NCBI GenBank assembly: GCA_025350775.1
Contig: JANXXF010000245.1
Location: forward strand, 1-14,659
DNA length: 14,659 nt
DNA from: Actinomycetes bacterium
GTDB taxonomy: Bacteria; Actinomycetota; Thermoleophilia; Gaiellales; Gaiellaceae
Reading direction: 5' to 3'
The position numbers and the translations under genes were made by a program. Below, in pieces: positions 1 to 7,050 of the stretch. Below the pieces are notes generated by a model. It was not told the DNA's origin. It saw nothing but the letters and a program-made list of their open reading frames with translations, and searched no databases. Position 1 is the first letter of the stretch; each line of letters begins with the position of its first letter.

Positions 1-1
1 G

Positions 2-724
2 GAGCTCGACCCGGCGCCGATCGCGCCGCCCGGCGCCCTCGGCGACCTGATCACGCTCCCACTCAACCTCGTGCTGCTGCGCGGCCACGAGCGGACGCTG
101 CTGGTGGACGGCGGCTTCGGCCTGTTCACGCACATCATCCCCGGCGTGGTGGAGGATCTCGACGCGTGCCTCGCCGCCGCCGGCGTCAGCCGTGGCGAGA
201 TCGACACCGTCGTGCTCAGCCACGGCGACTTCGACCACATCGGCGGGCTCGTCGCCGGCGACTGGCCGGACGCGCTCGTGCCCGGCTTCCCCGGCGCGCG
301 CGTCGCCTGCCCAGCCCTTGCGGCCGACCACTACCGCGACCGCGATCCCGACGAGGAAGGCAATATCGCGACCCGTATCCTCGCCACGGTGCGTGCCGCG
401 GGCCTGCTCGACGAGCTGCCGAGCGGGGCTGAGGTCGCGCCCGGCGTCCGGCTGACGCTCGCGGCGGGCCATGCGCCCGGGCACTCGGTGGTCGAGGTGG
501 GCGACTACGTGCACTGCGTCGACGTCCTCCATCACGCCGAGCACCTGCCCCACCCCGAGTGGGACTCCGGCTTCGACCAGGATCCGCCCGTGGCGCTCGC
601 GACCCGGCACGCGTGGATCGCCCGGCTCGCGGCCGACGGCCGGCGCGTCTCGTTCGCCCACCTCACGGGCTTCGGCCGCGTCGAGCGTGACGGCGCCTCG
701 CACCGCTGGGCGCCGCTCACCTGA
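2..724 (+). CDS. Metallo-beta-lactamase-fold hydrolase, 5' end outside window
   Basis: The reading frame is open to the left edge, so the true start lies upstream; the GTG at 71 is internal to the fold because the strand reading LLVDGGFG follows it at once. The product is a soluble metallo-beta-lactamase-superfamily hydrolase. The metal motif is SHGDFDHIGG (first His codon at 221), i.e. HxDxDH rather than the commoner HxHxDH. A later GHAPGHS supplies the next metal His, CVDVLHH the likely bridging Asp, and FAHLTGFG near the C-terminus the last His. The layout resembles the lactonase/glyoxalase-II-like branch, but the substrate cannot be told. The stop overlaps the next start by one base (TGATG), which suggests co-translation with the PPOX-fold gene. 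Family assignment is secure; specific activity is unknown. Confidence 0.9.
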   Translation, partial: ELDPAPIAPPGALGDLITLPLNLVLLRGHERTLLVDGGFGLFTHIIPGVVEDLDACLAAAGVSRGEIDTVVLSHGDFDHIGGLVAGDWPDALVPGFPGARVACPALAADHYRDRDPDEEGNIATRILATVRAAGLLDELPSGAEVAPGVRLTLAAGHAPGHSVVEVGDYVHCVDVLHHAEHLPHPEWDSGFDQDPPVALATRHAWIARLAADGRRVSFAHLTGFGRVERDGASHRWAPLT

Positions 725-1245
725 TGTCCGGCGGCTTCCAGCTCGGCCAGGGGCGCGGCATGTCGGCAGACGAGCTGCAGGCCTTCCTCACCGAGACGAG
801 GATCTTCGCCAAGGTCGGCACCGTCGGCGAGGACGGCTGGCCGAATGTCAACCCGGCCTGGTACGAGTACGACGGGGAGTCGTTCTGGCTCGTGACGAAG
901 GAGCTGGCCGGGTTCTGCGCCAACATGCGGCGCGACCCGCGCGTCACGCTGTGCATCGACAACCCGGAGACGCCGTACAGGCGCGTGCTGGTGCGCGGCC
1001 GCGCCGAGTTCGTCGACGGCGACTGGGTCGAGCCGACACGGCGGATGGTGCTCCGCTACCTCGGGCCGCAGGGGATGGCGTACCTCGAGGCGACGCTCGA
1101 CCTGCCGCGCGTGCTCGTGCGGATCCGGCCGGAGCGCGTCACCAGCTGGAACGGTGGTGGCGTTGACCGCACGTTCACGAGGCTCGCTCGCTGGCACGAT
1201 GTCGCACCGGGCCAGCCGGTCGAGGACGCCGCCACCTCGGGCTGA
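724..1245 (+). CDS. PPOX-fold (pyridoxamine 5'-phosphate oxidase-like) flavin/F420-binding protein
   Basis: A 173-residue protein of the split-barrel PPOX superfamily, whose members bind FMN, F420 or haem and usually act as small oxidoreductases. The family signature is the early strand pair KVGTVGEDGWPNVNPAWYEYDG, followed by FWLVTKELAGFCANMRRDPRVTLCID and RVLVRGRAEFV. The second block (cofactor-contact strand, then a 'K..N.RRDPRV' helix) is typical of the actinobacterial F420-dependent PPOX group; FMN cannot be excluded. The ATG at 724 overlaps the upstream TGA by one base. A second in-frame ATG at 760 (MSADELQAFL) gives an N-terminus more typical of the family and is an equally plausible start. 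The gene converges on the large coiled-coil gene across an 86-base gap. Confidence 0.85.
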   Translation: MSGGFQLGQGRGMSADELQAFLTETRIFAKVGTVGEDGWPNVNPAWYEYDGESFWLVTKELAGFCANMRRDPRVTLCIDNPETPYRRVLVRGRAEFVDGDWVEPTRRMVLRYLGPQGMAYLEATLDLPRVLVRIRPERVTSWNGGGVDRTFTRLARWHDVAPGQPVEDAATSG

Positions 1246-1274
1246 GCCGGGGGCCGCCAGCCACCGCAGGGGGC

Positions 1275-1322
1275 GCCTGCTCCAGCCGGGGCCTGCTCCA
1301 GCCGGAGCCTGCTCCAGCCGAA
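1275..1322. repeat. Three tandem copies of a 16-bp repeat
   Basis: The unit GCCTGCTCCAGCCGGG occurs at 1275-1290, 1291-1306 and 1307-1322; the copies differ only in the last two bases (GG, GA, AA). The array lies wholly in the gap between two convergent genes. Within it GCTCC-AGCC-GGAGC (1295-1308) can form a 5-bp stem with a 4-base loop, so the array could help end transcription from either side, although there is no T-run. It could equally be a simple slippage-prone repeat. Confidence 0.8.
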
Positions 1323-1331
1323 GGCCGGCCG

Positions 1332-4300
1332 CTAGCGCAGCAGCGGCCCGAAGACCTCGCGCACGAGGTCGTCGAGCGACGTCGGGATCGAGCCACCCGG
1401 GCCGGCCTGCTCGCGCAGCGAGCGCAGGTAGGCGCGCCACTCCTCGACCTGCCGCGGATCGCGGCCGCGCTGACCGTCGACGAGACGCTCCAGCGACTCC
1501 AGGTCGAAGCCGCCGCGCGCGAACCGCTCCGGCAGCTCGGCCCGGGTGCGCTCGACGTCGCGCTCGCGCTCGGCCACGCGGGCGGCACGCCGCTCGAGCT
1601 CGAGCGCGCGCTCCTGCAGGCCGCCGTCCTCGGCGTCCAGCTGGCGGGCCCGCAGCTCGAGGTCGCGTTCGCGCTGGTCGAGCAGGCCACGGCGCTCGTC
1701 GATGCCGGTACTCGTGGCGCCTTGCCGCTCGATGGCGCGCTCCAGCTCGCGGCGGCGCGCCTCGGCAGCCTCCAGCTCCTGCGCGAGCGTCGCGCGAAGC
1801 TCGCCGAGCTCACGTTCCTGCGCCTCCATGCGCAGGCGACGCTCCTCGATCTCGACGGCGGCCGCCTCGGCCCGCTGGAGCGCCCGGTCGAGGGCGACCC
1901 GGTCACCACCCACCTTCTCGCTGCCGCGCTTCAGCTCCTCGTCTGCCTGCGCGACGCGCTCCTCGGCTCGGGCCAGCTCGTCCTCGCGCCGTCGCAACGA
2001 GCGCTCGAGCTCCCGCTGGCGCTCCTGCTCGCGGGCCAGCTCGGCAGCGCGGCGCTCCATCGTGACCGCGCGCTCGTCGATCTGCCGCGCCAGCTCGTGA
2101 GCACGAACGCGCAGGGCCGACGCCTCCTGCTCGGCCCGCGTCGTCGCCGCGAGCTGCTCGGTGCGCCCGCTCTCGAAGGCGAGCCGGTCCTGCTCGCTGC
2201 GAGCCTCGGTGTCGGCGAGCCCGTCGAGCACCCGCTCGAGCTTCCGCTCGCGCTCGGTGACAGCGGTCTCGCGCAGCGCAATGGCTTCGGTAGCGGTTTC
2301 TCGCTCCGCTGCAGCGGCCTCCAGCTCCGCCCGGCGACCGGCCATGCCGAGCATGTCCCGCTGGAGTGCTTCGCGTAGGGCGGCCAGGGAGCGGTCGCGC
2401 TCGGCGAACCGGGTCTCGAGCTCCTGCTCTCGCTCGAGCATCGCTCGCTCCGACTCCGCCAGGCGCTCGTTCCGGGTGGTGACCTCCCGATGCAGCAGCG
2501 TCGCCTCGCGTGCCGCCGTTGCCGTGGCCTGCTCGCTCGCTGCGAGCTCTGCCGAACGGGCGCGCACCGCGCTCGCCTCCGTCTCGGTCGTGGCCGCCAG
2601 CTCGTGCAGGCGTGCCTCGGTCGCGGTCTCCTGCTGGGCGAGTTGCCACTCGCGCCGGTCGAGCGTGGTGGCCCGCGCATCCAGCTCCGCGGTTCGCTCC
2701 ATCAGCGCCGCCGCACGCGCCTCCAGCGACTCTCGCTCCGACATCAGCGCCTGCTCGCGCTCTGCCACCGCCTCGGCGCTCTCGCGGCGGCGATCGTCGA
2801 GCGACTGCTCCAGCCGTGCCAGCCGTTCGGCCTGCTCCGCGAGCTCGCTTCCGAGCACATCGAGGTGACGCTCGCGCGCCGCCGTCTCCTGCGCCCGGAT
2901 CGCGAGGGCCGCTGCGTCGGTGCTGTGGCGGTCGAGCGTCGCCGCCAGCTCTGTGGCGGCCCCCGCGCCCTCCGCCTCGCGGTCGGCGAGCGCCTGGTCG
3001 CGGGCGGCGATCCCGCTACTGCGCGCTGCCAGCTCGGCGGCGCGCTGCGACAGCTCCTGGTCGCGCTGCTCGAGCGCCTCTCGATCTGCGACCAGCTGGC
3101 TCTCGCGCCGGCTCAGCTCGGCGTCGGCGGCACGCAGACGCTCCTGCTGCGTCCGCTCGGACTGGCCGGTCCGCTCCGCGCGCAGCGAGAGCTCGCCCGA
3201 CAGCAGCTCGACCCGCTGCTCGCGCTCACCGGCGGCCACCTCGCGCGCGACGACCGCGGCGGCCTCAGCGCGGGCACGCTCGAGCGTGCCCGCCAGCTCG
3301 GCGTGGCCTGCCTCGATCTCGGCCTCGCGGTCGGCGATCGCTGTGTTGCGGCGCTCGGCCTCGTCCTCACGGCCGGCGAGAGCCGCGGCCAGCGCCTCCA
3401 GCTCGGCGATGCGCCGGGCTGCGACCGTCTCGCGCACGGTGACGGCGCCCTCGCGCGTCGTAACAGCCGACTCGGCGTAGGCCAGACGCTGCTGCGTACC
3501 CTGCTCGATCTCGGTCAAGCGCTCGCGCAGCGTCGAGATCTCCTGCCGGGTGAGGTCGAGCGCGTGCTCTCGCTGGGCGAGCGCCTGCTCTCGCGCCGCC
3601 AACTGCGCAGCGTCGGCGGCGGCCTGTGTCAGAGCCGCGTCGAGCTCGGCGCGCGCGGCGGCCGCGGCGGCCTCGCGGTCGAGCAGCAGCGCGCCACGCT
3701 TGCGCAGCTCCTCGGTACGGGCCGCGACGCTCTCGGCGGCGCCCTCGGTGCGGTGGTCGCGCTCCCGTAGCTCGGCCTCACGCTCGTCCAGCAACCGGGC
3801 GCGCTCCTGCAGCTCGTGATGGAGCTTCGACAGCTCGGCATCGCGCGCCGCGAGCGTCTGCTCGGTACGCGCGGTCGCTTCGCGCCGTAGCTCCTGCGCG
3901 TGCTCCAGCTCCTCCAGCCCTTGCTCGCTCTGGACGGAGCGCAACGCGATCAGCCGCTCCCGGCGCTCGACGTCGTGTAGCCGCTCCACGAGCAATGCCT
4001 CCCGCCCGATCAGCCCCTGGTCGCGGTCGCGGTGTGCGCGTTCCTCTGCGGCCAGGCCGCGTGCCCGCTCCTCCAGACGCTCGCGCGCCCGCTCGAGGCC
4101 GGCGGCACGCTCCGCGAGCTCGCGCCGCCGGCGCTCGCTCGGGTCGTCGACAGCGGCGTGCTGGTCGGGCCCGTCGTCCGCGCGGCCGGGCGGCGGCACG
4201 CGCGCGAGGATCGAGGGCGGGGCGTCGGGCTCGGGCGGCTCCGCGACCCACGACGCAGCCGACAGTGGGCGACGGGGAGCCCTGATCGTCGCGGCGGGCT

Positions 4301-4730
4301 CGCCCGCAGGCTCAGCCGCGGGCTCGTTCGGTGGCGGCGCGATGCGCAGACGGGCGGGCGGCTGTGGTGGCGCGACGGGCCATTCGGTCGCAGGGGGTGC
4401 GGGGGTCGCCGGGGGCGCCGGGGCTGCAGGGGGCGCCGGAGTGGCGCTGTGGGGCGAGGCGTCGGCGTCGTCCCGTCCGGGCGGTCGCGCGCGCGCCGGC
4501 GTCTCCGCCGGGATCTCACCACGCAGCCACTCCAGGGAGTGCCCCGTGGCCGAGGCGATCGCCAGCAGATGCTCGGCCGGGATCACGCTGCCGGCCTCGT
4601 AGCGGTCGATGATGAACAGGCGCACGCCGATGCGCTCTGCGAGCGCCATCTTCGAGAGGCCTGCGTCCTGGCGTGCACGGGCGACCCGCTGGGCGGGCGA
4701 GGTGTTCGTCCGGCTGCCGTCGTCGTTCAC
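1332..4730 (-). CDS. HTH (Cro/C1-type) protein with giant coiled-coil rod
   Basis: About 1132 residues. Residues 12-75 form a Cro/C1-type helix-turn-helix domain (AQRVARARQDAGLSKMALAE, then IDRYEAGSVIPAEHLLAIAS). Residues 76-195 are a Pro/Ala-rich linker with runs such as APPAAPAPPATPAPP. From about 200 to 1070 the chain contains no proline and no visible cysteine, and is built of heptads rich in A, E, R and L (for example REQALAQREHALDL). This predicts a continuous coiled coil of about 870 residues, roughly 130 nm if fully helical. The last 63 residues (from FARGGFDLES) are non-heptad and may be a small C-terminal domain. No signal peptide or membrane segment is seen. Of two candidate GTG starts, 4730 is preferred because AGGAG lies five bases before it, whereas the GTG at 4736 overlaps the AGGAG. 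Function is unknown; a DNA-tethered filament or spacer (compare the filament-forming coiled-coil proteins of Streptomyces) is only a guess. Confidence 0.85.
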   Translation of the reverse strand: MNDDGSRTNTSPAQRVARARQDAGLSKMALAERIGVRLFIIDRYEAGSVIPAEHLLAIASATGHSLEWLRGEIPAETPARARPPGRDDADASPHSATPAPPAAPAPPATPAPPATEWPVAPPQPPARLRIAPPPNEPAAEPAGEPAATIRAPRRPLSAASWVAEPPEPDAPPSILARVPPPGRADDGPDQHAAVDDPSERRRRELAERAAGLERARERLEERARGLAAEERAHRDRDQGLIGREALLVERLHDVERRERLIALRSVQSEQGLEELEHAQELRREATARTEQTLAARDAELSKLHHELQERARLLDEREAELRERDHRTEGAAESVAARTEELRKRGALLLDREAAAAAARAELDAALTQAAADAAQLAAREQALAQREHALDLTRQEISTLRERLTEIEQGTQQRLAYAESAVTTREGAVTVRETVAARRIAELEALAAALAGREDEAERRNTAIADREAEIEAGHAELAGTLERARAEAAAVVAREVAAGEREQRVELLSGELSLRAERTGQSERTQQERLRAADAELSRRESQLVADREALEQRDQELSQRAAELAARSSGIAARDQALADREAEGAGAATELAATLDRHSTDAAALAIRAQETAARERHLDVLGSELAEQAERLARLEQSLDDRRRESAEAVAEREQALMSERESLEARAAALMERTAELDARATTLDRREWQLAQQETATEARLHELAATTETEASAVRARSAELAASEQATATAAREATLLHREVTTRNERLAESERAMLEREQELETRFAERDRSLAALREALQRDMLGMAGRRAELEAAAAERETATEAIALRETAVTERERKLERVLDGLADTEARSEQDRLAFESGRTEQLAATTRAEQEASALRVRAHELARQIDERAVTMERRAAELAREQERQRELERSLRRREDELARAEERVAQADEELKRGSEKVGGDRVALDRALQRAEAAAVEIEERRLRMEAQERELGELRATLAQELEAAEARRRELERAIERQGATSTGIDERRGLLDQRERDLELRARQLDAEDGGLQERALELERRAARVAERERDVERTRAELPERFARGGFDLESLERLVDGQRGRDPRQVEEWRAYLRSLREQAGPGGSIPTSLDDLVREVFGPLLR

Positions 4731-4735
4731 GCGCA

Positions 4736-4745
4736 CTCCTTCCCT
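4736..4745 (-). promoter_or_regulatory. Strong ribosome binding site that decides the coiled-coil gene start
   Basis: On the minus strand AGGGAAGGAG is followed by five bases and then GTG at 4730. The upstream GTG (4736-4734) shares its G with the AGGAG itself and so cannot use it. This is one of the few clear Shine-Dalgarno sites in the window; most other promoter-proximal genes show a -10 box in this place instead. Confidence 0.75.
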
Positions 4746-4831
4746 ACGGCGTGTTCCCGTCCTGTCCGCAACCGGATGGTCGCTGCCAACTAGCCGTCAC
4801 GCCGAGATGATCGCAGCTTCCTGCGTGCCGC

Positions 4832-4837
4832 TACGCT
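4832..4837 (+). promoter_or_regulatory. Putative -10 box TACGCT, leaderless start of HAD gene
   Basis: TACGCT ends six bases before the GTG at 4844, which would place the transcription start on or next to the start codon. No clear -35 is visible at 17-18 bases. No Shine-Dalgarno sequence precedes the GTG. It is supported by the same arrangement at five other genes in this window. Confidence 0.5.
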
Positions 4838-4843
4838 CCGCCG

Positions 4844-5638
4844 GTGAACCGGCACCAGGCACGGCGGCTCAGCGGGGTCGTGTTCGACTTCGACGACACC
4901 CTCGCCGACTCCACCGGCGTGCACGAGCGCGTGTGGCCCGCGGTCGTCGCCGCGCTCTGCCGTCACGTGCCCGATCTGGACGCGGCGGCGTTTCTGGAGC
5001 GCTACGAGGGTTGCATGGAGGCCCACTACGAGCGGCTCATGCGCGGTGAGACCGACTTCGCCGGCTTCCGCCGGGAGCGGCTGGCCGTGGCGATCGCGCC
5101 CTGGGCCGATGTTGGCGACGACCTCTTCCGCGACTACCAGGCGGTGAAAGCCCGGGTCATCGACGATCTCCGGCTCCACGCGGACGCCGTCGCGACGCTC
5201 CGCCACATGCGTGCCGCCGGAATCCGGGTGGGCCTGCTCACGAACGGCCCGTCGGAGCTGCAGCGCCGCAAGCTCGCCGTCACCGGCATCGAGGCCGAGC
5301 TCGACGTCGTCGGTATCTCGGAGGAGCTGGGCGCGCACAAGCCGGCCGCGGCGGCGTTCGAGGCGATGCTCGAGCTGCTCGGCTGCAGCGCCGACGAGGC
5401 CGCGATGGTCGGGGACTCCCTGGCCAACGACGTCGACGGGGCGCTGGCAGCGGGCTTCGCCCGCGTCGTCTGGATCTCCTCGGCCGAGGCGGAGCCGCCG
5501 GCGGGAGCCCAACGGGTGCGGTGCCTCGCCGAGGTGCCCGCCGTCCTCGGCGTCGGCATGGGCACCGCAGCCATCCAGGACGGCCAGCTCGTCGAGGTCG
5601 ACGGCGACGCGGGCACCGTGCCGATCATCGCCGAGTGA
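4844..5638 (+). CDS. HAD-superfamily phosphatase (subfamily IA) with unusual C-terminal tail
   Basis: A 264-residue haloacid dehalogenase-type hydrolase. Motif I is VFDFDDTL (nucleophile D15, acid D17), motif II LLTNG (T133), motif III GAHKP (K166) and motif IV MVGDSLANDVDGA (D191, D196). A helical cap of about 85 residues sits between motifs I and II, as in phosphoglycolate phosphatase and YjjG-like enzymes. The substrate is probably a small phosphoester but is not identifiable. The HAD core ends near residue 230. The remaining 34 residues (PAVLGVG, then DGQLVEVDGDAGTVPI) are not HAD-like and resemble the extreme C-terminus of the phosphohistidine swivel domain of PEP-utilising enzymes. The stop overlaps the GTG of the MFS gene by four bases (GTGA), so the two are likely translated together. 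The start is fixed by the -10 box just upstream and the lack of any better in-frame option. Confidence 0.9.
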   Translation: MNRHQARRLSGVVFDFDDTLADSTGVHERVWPAVVAALCRHVPDLDAAAFLERYEGCMEAHYERLMRGETDFAGFRRERLAVAIAPWADVGDDLFRDYQAVKARVIDDLRLHADAVATLRHMRAAGIRVGLLTNGPSELQRRKLAVTGIEAELDVVGISEELGAHKPAAAAFEAMLELLGCSADEAAMVGDSLANDVDGALAAGFARVVWISSAEAEPPAGAQRVRCLAEVPAVLGVGMGTAAIQDGQLVEVDGDAGTVPIIAE

Positions 5639-7050
5639 GGCTGTCCAGGCAGCGCGCCGTCCTGCTGGCGGTCGCGCTCTGCGGCATCCTGCCGCCGCTC
5701 AACACGACGATGATCGCGGTCGCCCTGCCCAACCTCCTGCGCCACCTCGGTGCAGGGGTGGCGGGTGGCGGCTGGCTCGTCGCCTGCTACCTGATCGCGA
5801 TCGCTCCGGTGCAACCGATCGCCGGGAAGCTCGGCGACCGCTACGGCCGGCGCACGCTGATGCTGATCGGCCTCGCCGCGTTCGCGGTGTTTTCTGTCGG
5901 TGCGGGGCTCGCGCCGTCGCTGCCGGTGCTGATCGCGATGCGGGTGCTGCAGGGCCTCTCCGGCGCGCTCGTCTTCCCCAACGCGACAGGGCTGATCCGG
6001 GAGCTGATCCCGGAGCGGCGGCGGGCCAAGGCGTACGGCTTGTTCGGCAGCGTGATCGGCGTCTCGGCCGCGGTGGGGCCACCGATCGGCGGCGGCCTGA
6101 CCTCGCTGCTCGGCTGGCGCTGGATCTTCTTCGTCAACGTGCCGGTCACGCTGGTCGCGGCGTTCCTGCTGGTGCGGGTCGTGCGGGCGCCGCGGCCGGC
6201 GCCCGCGGCCCCGTTCCCAGAGACCGCGTCCTCGGCCGCCGCCGCGTCACGGCCGCCGGGCCGTCCGACGTTCGACGTGGCCGGAGCTGTCGCGCTGGCG
6301 GTGCTGCTCGGCGGCGCGTCGGCGCTCGCGCTCGAGGGCGGGCGCATCGGCGGCGCTCCCGTGATCGCCCCGGTCGCCGCCGCGATCGCCGTGCTGTTCG
6401 CCCTCTTCCTGCTGCGTGAGTCCCGGCACCCCGACCCGATCTTCGACCCCCGTCTGTTCCGTAACCGGGGCTTCGCAGCTGCCGCCGCCGGCGTCTCGTT
6501 CGGCAACCTCGCGCTCTACACGACGCTGCTTGCCACGCCGCTGCTCTTCGAGCGCACCACCGGGTGGTCGGACGGGCAGATCGGCCTGGCGCTGGCCGTG
6601 CTGTCGGCGCCGACCGCGCTGCTCGCACCGCTCGGCGGGACACTCGCCGACCGGCTGGGCCGCCGCCTCCCGGCGACGCTTGGCCAGGCGATCGTGGCCG
6701 TCGGCCTGGTGCCGCTCGCCCTCTGGCCGGCCACGTCACCGGGAGTCGTGCTGACCTGCCTCGCCGTGGCGGGCGTCGGCGGCGGCCTGACGGGGGCGGC
6801 GCAGCAGGCGGCCGCCGTGGAGGCCGTCTCGGCGGACAAGGCGGGGGTAGCCTCCGGGATCTTCTCGACCTCACGGTACATCGGTGGCATCGGCGGCTCG
6901 GTCGTCCTGGCCGGGCTGCTCAATGGACGCCTGGGCGCCGACGGCTTCGGCGCCCTCTTCGCAGTCACGGCAGTGGCGGGGCTCCTCGCCGCAGCGGCGG
7001 GGTTGGGGCTGCCGGGTCGCCAGCCCGCCCCACTAGACTCTCGGCGGTGA
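5635..7050 (+). CDS. MFS drug exporter, EmrB/QacA (DHA2) type
   Basis: A 471-residue polytopic inner-membrane proton antiporter of the DHA2 family, usually 14 membrane helices. Visible signatures are helix 1 with NTTMIAVALPN, motif A GKLGDRYGRR (residues 64-73), motif B RVLQG (103-107), motif C GVSAAVGPPIGG (142-153), the family hallmark GWRWIFFVNVP (160-170) and a second motif-A-like LADRLGRR in the C-terminal half. The usual acidic residue in helix 1 (LDxTIVNVALP in typical family members) is replaced by an LNTT context, so proton coupling may differ. The GTG at 5635 is chosen because it forms a GTGA overlap with the HAD stop and puts four basic residues before helix 1. Longer in-frame starts add only Arg-rich antisense-like sequence. 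The substrate is unknown. Its stop likewise overlaps the FIST start. Confidence 0.9.
   Translation: MRLSRQRAVLLAVALCGILPPLNTTMIAVALPNLLRHLGAGVAGGGWLVACYLIAIAPVQPIAGKLGDRYGRRTLMLIGLAAFAVFSVGAGLAPSLPVLIAMRVLQGLSGALVFPNATGLIRELIPERRRAKAYGLFGSVIGVSAAVGPPIGGGLTSLLGWRWIFFVNVPVTLVAAFLLVRVVRAPRPAPAAPFPETASSAAAASRPPGRPTFDVAGAVALAVLLGGASALALEGGRIGGAPVIAPVAAAIAVLFALFLLRESRHPDPIFDPRLFRNRGFAAAAAGVSFGNLALYTTLLATPLLFERTTGWSDGQIGLALAVLSAPTALLAPLGGTLADRLGRRLPATLGQAIVAVGLVPLALWPATSPGVVLTCLAVAGVGGGLTGAAQQAAAVEAVSADKAGVASGIFSTSRYIGGIGGSVVLAGLLNGRLGADGFGALFAVTAVAGLLAAAAGLGLPGRQPAPLDSRR
7034..7039 (+). promoter_or_regulatory. Putative internal -10 box TAGACT before FIST gene
   Basis: TAGACT lies inside the last codons of the MFS gene and ends seven bases before the GTG at 7047. 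It would give the FIST gene its own leaderless transcript in addition to read-through from the HAD-MFS operon. No convincing -35 is seen. Confidence 0.45.

Noticed and set aside
1275..1322. Short CRISPR-like array
   Set aside because: The units are directly adjacent with no spacers and there are no cas genes.
2161..3770. Long plus-strand open frames inside the coiled-coil gene
   Set aside because: They are rich in Ser, Arg, Ala and Leu in low-complexity runs, as expected when a repetitive E/R/A/L coiled coil is read on the other strand.
5219..5260. GGAAT inside the HAD gene as another SigR-type promoter
   Set aside because: No GTT follows at 18-19 bases and the site is in the middle of a coding region.
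5521..5634. N-terminal extension of the MFS gene to position 5521
   Set aside because: It would overlap the HAD gene by over 100 bases and adds an Arg/Gly/His-rich stretch unlike any exporter N-terminus; GTG 5635 gives a normal start and a GTGA overlap.
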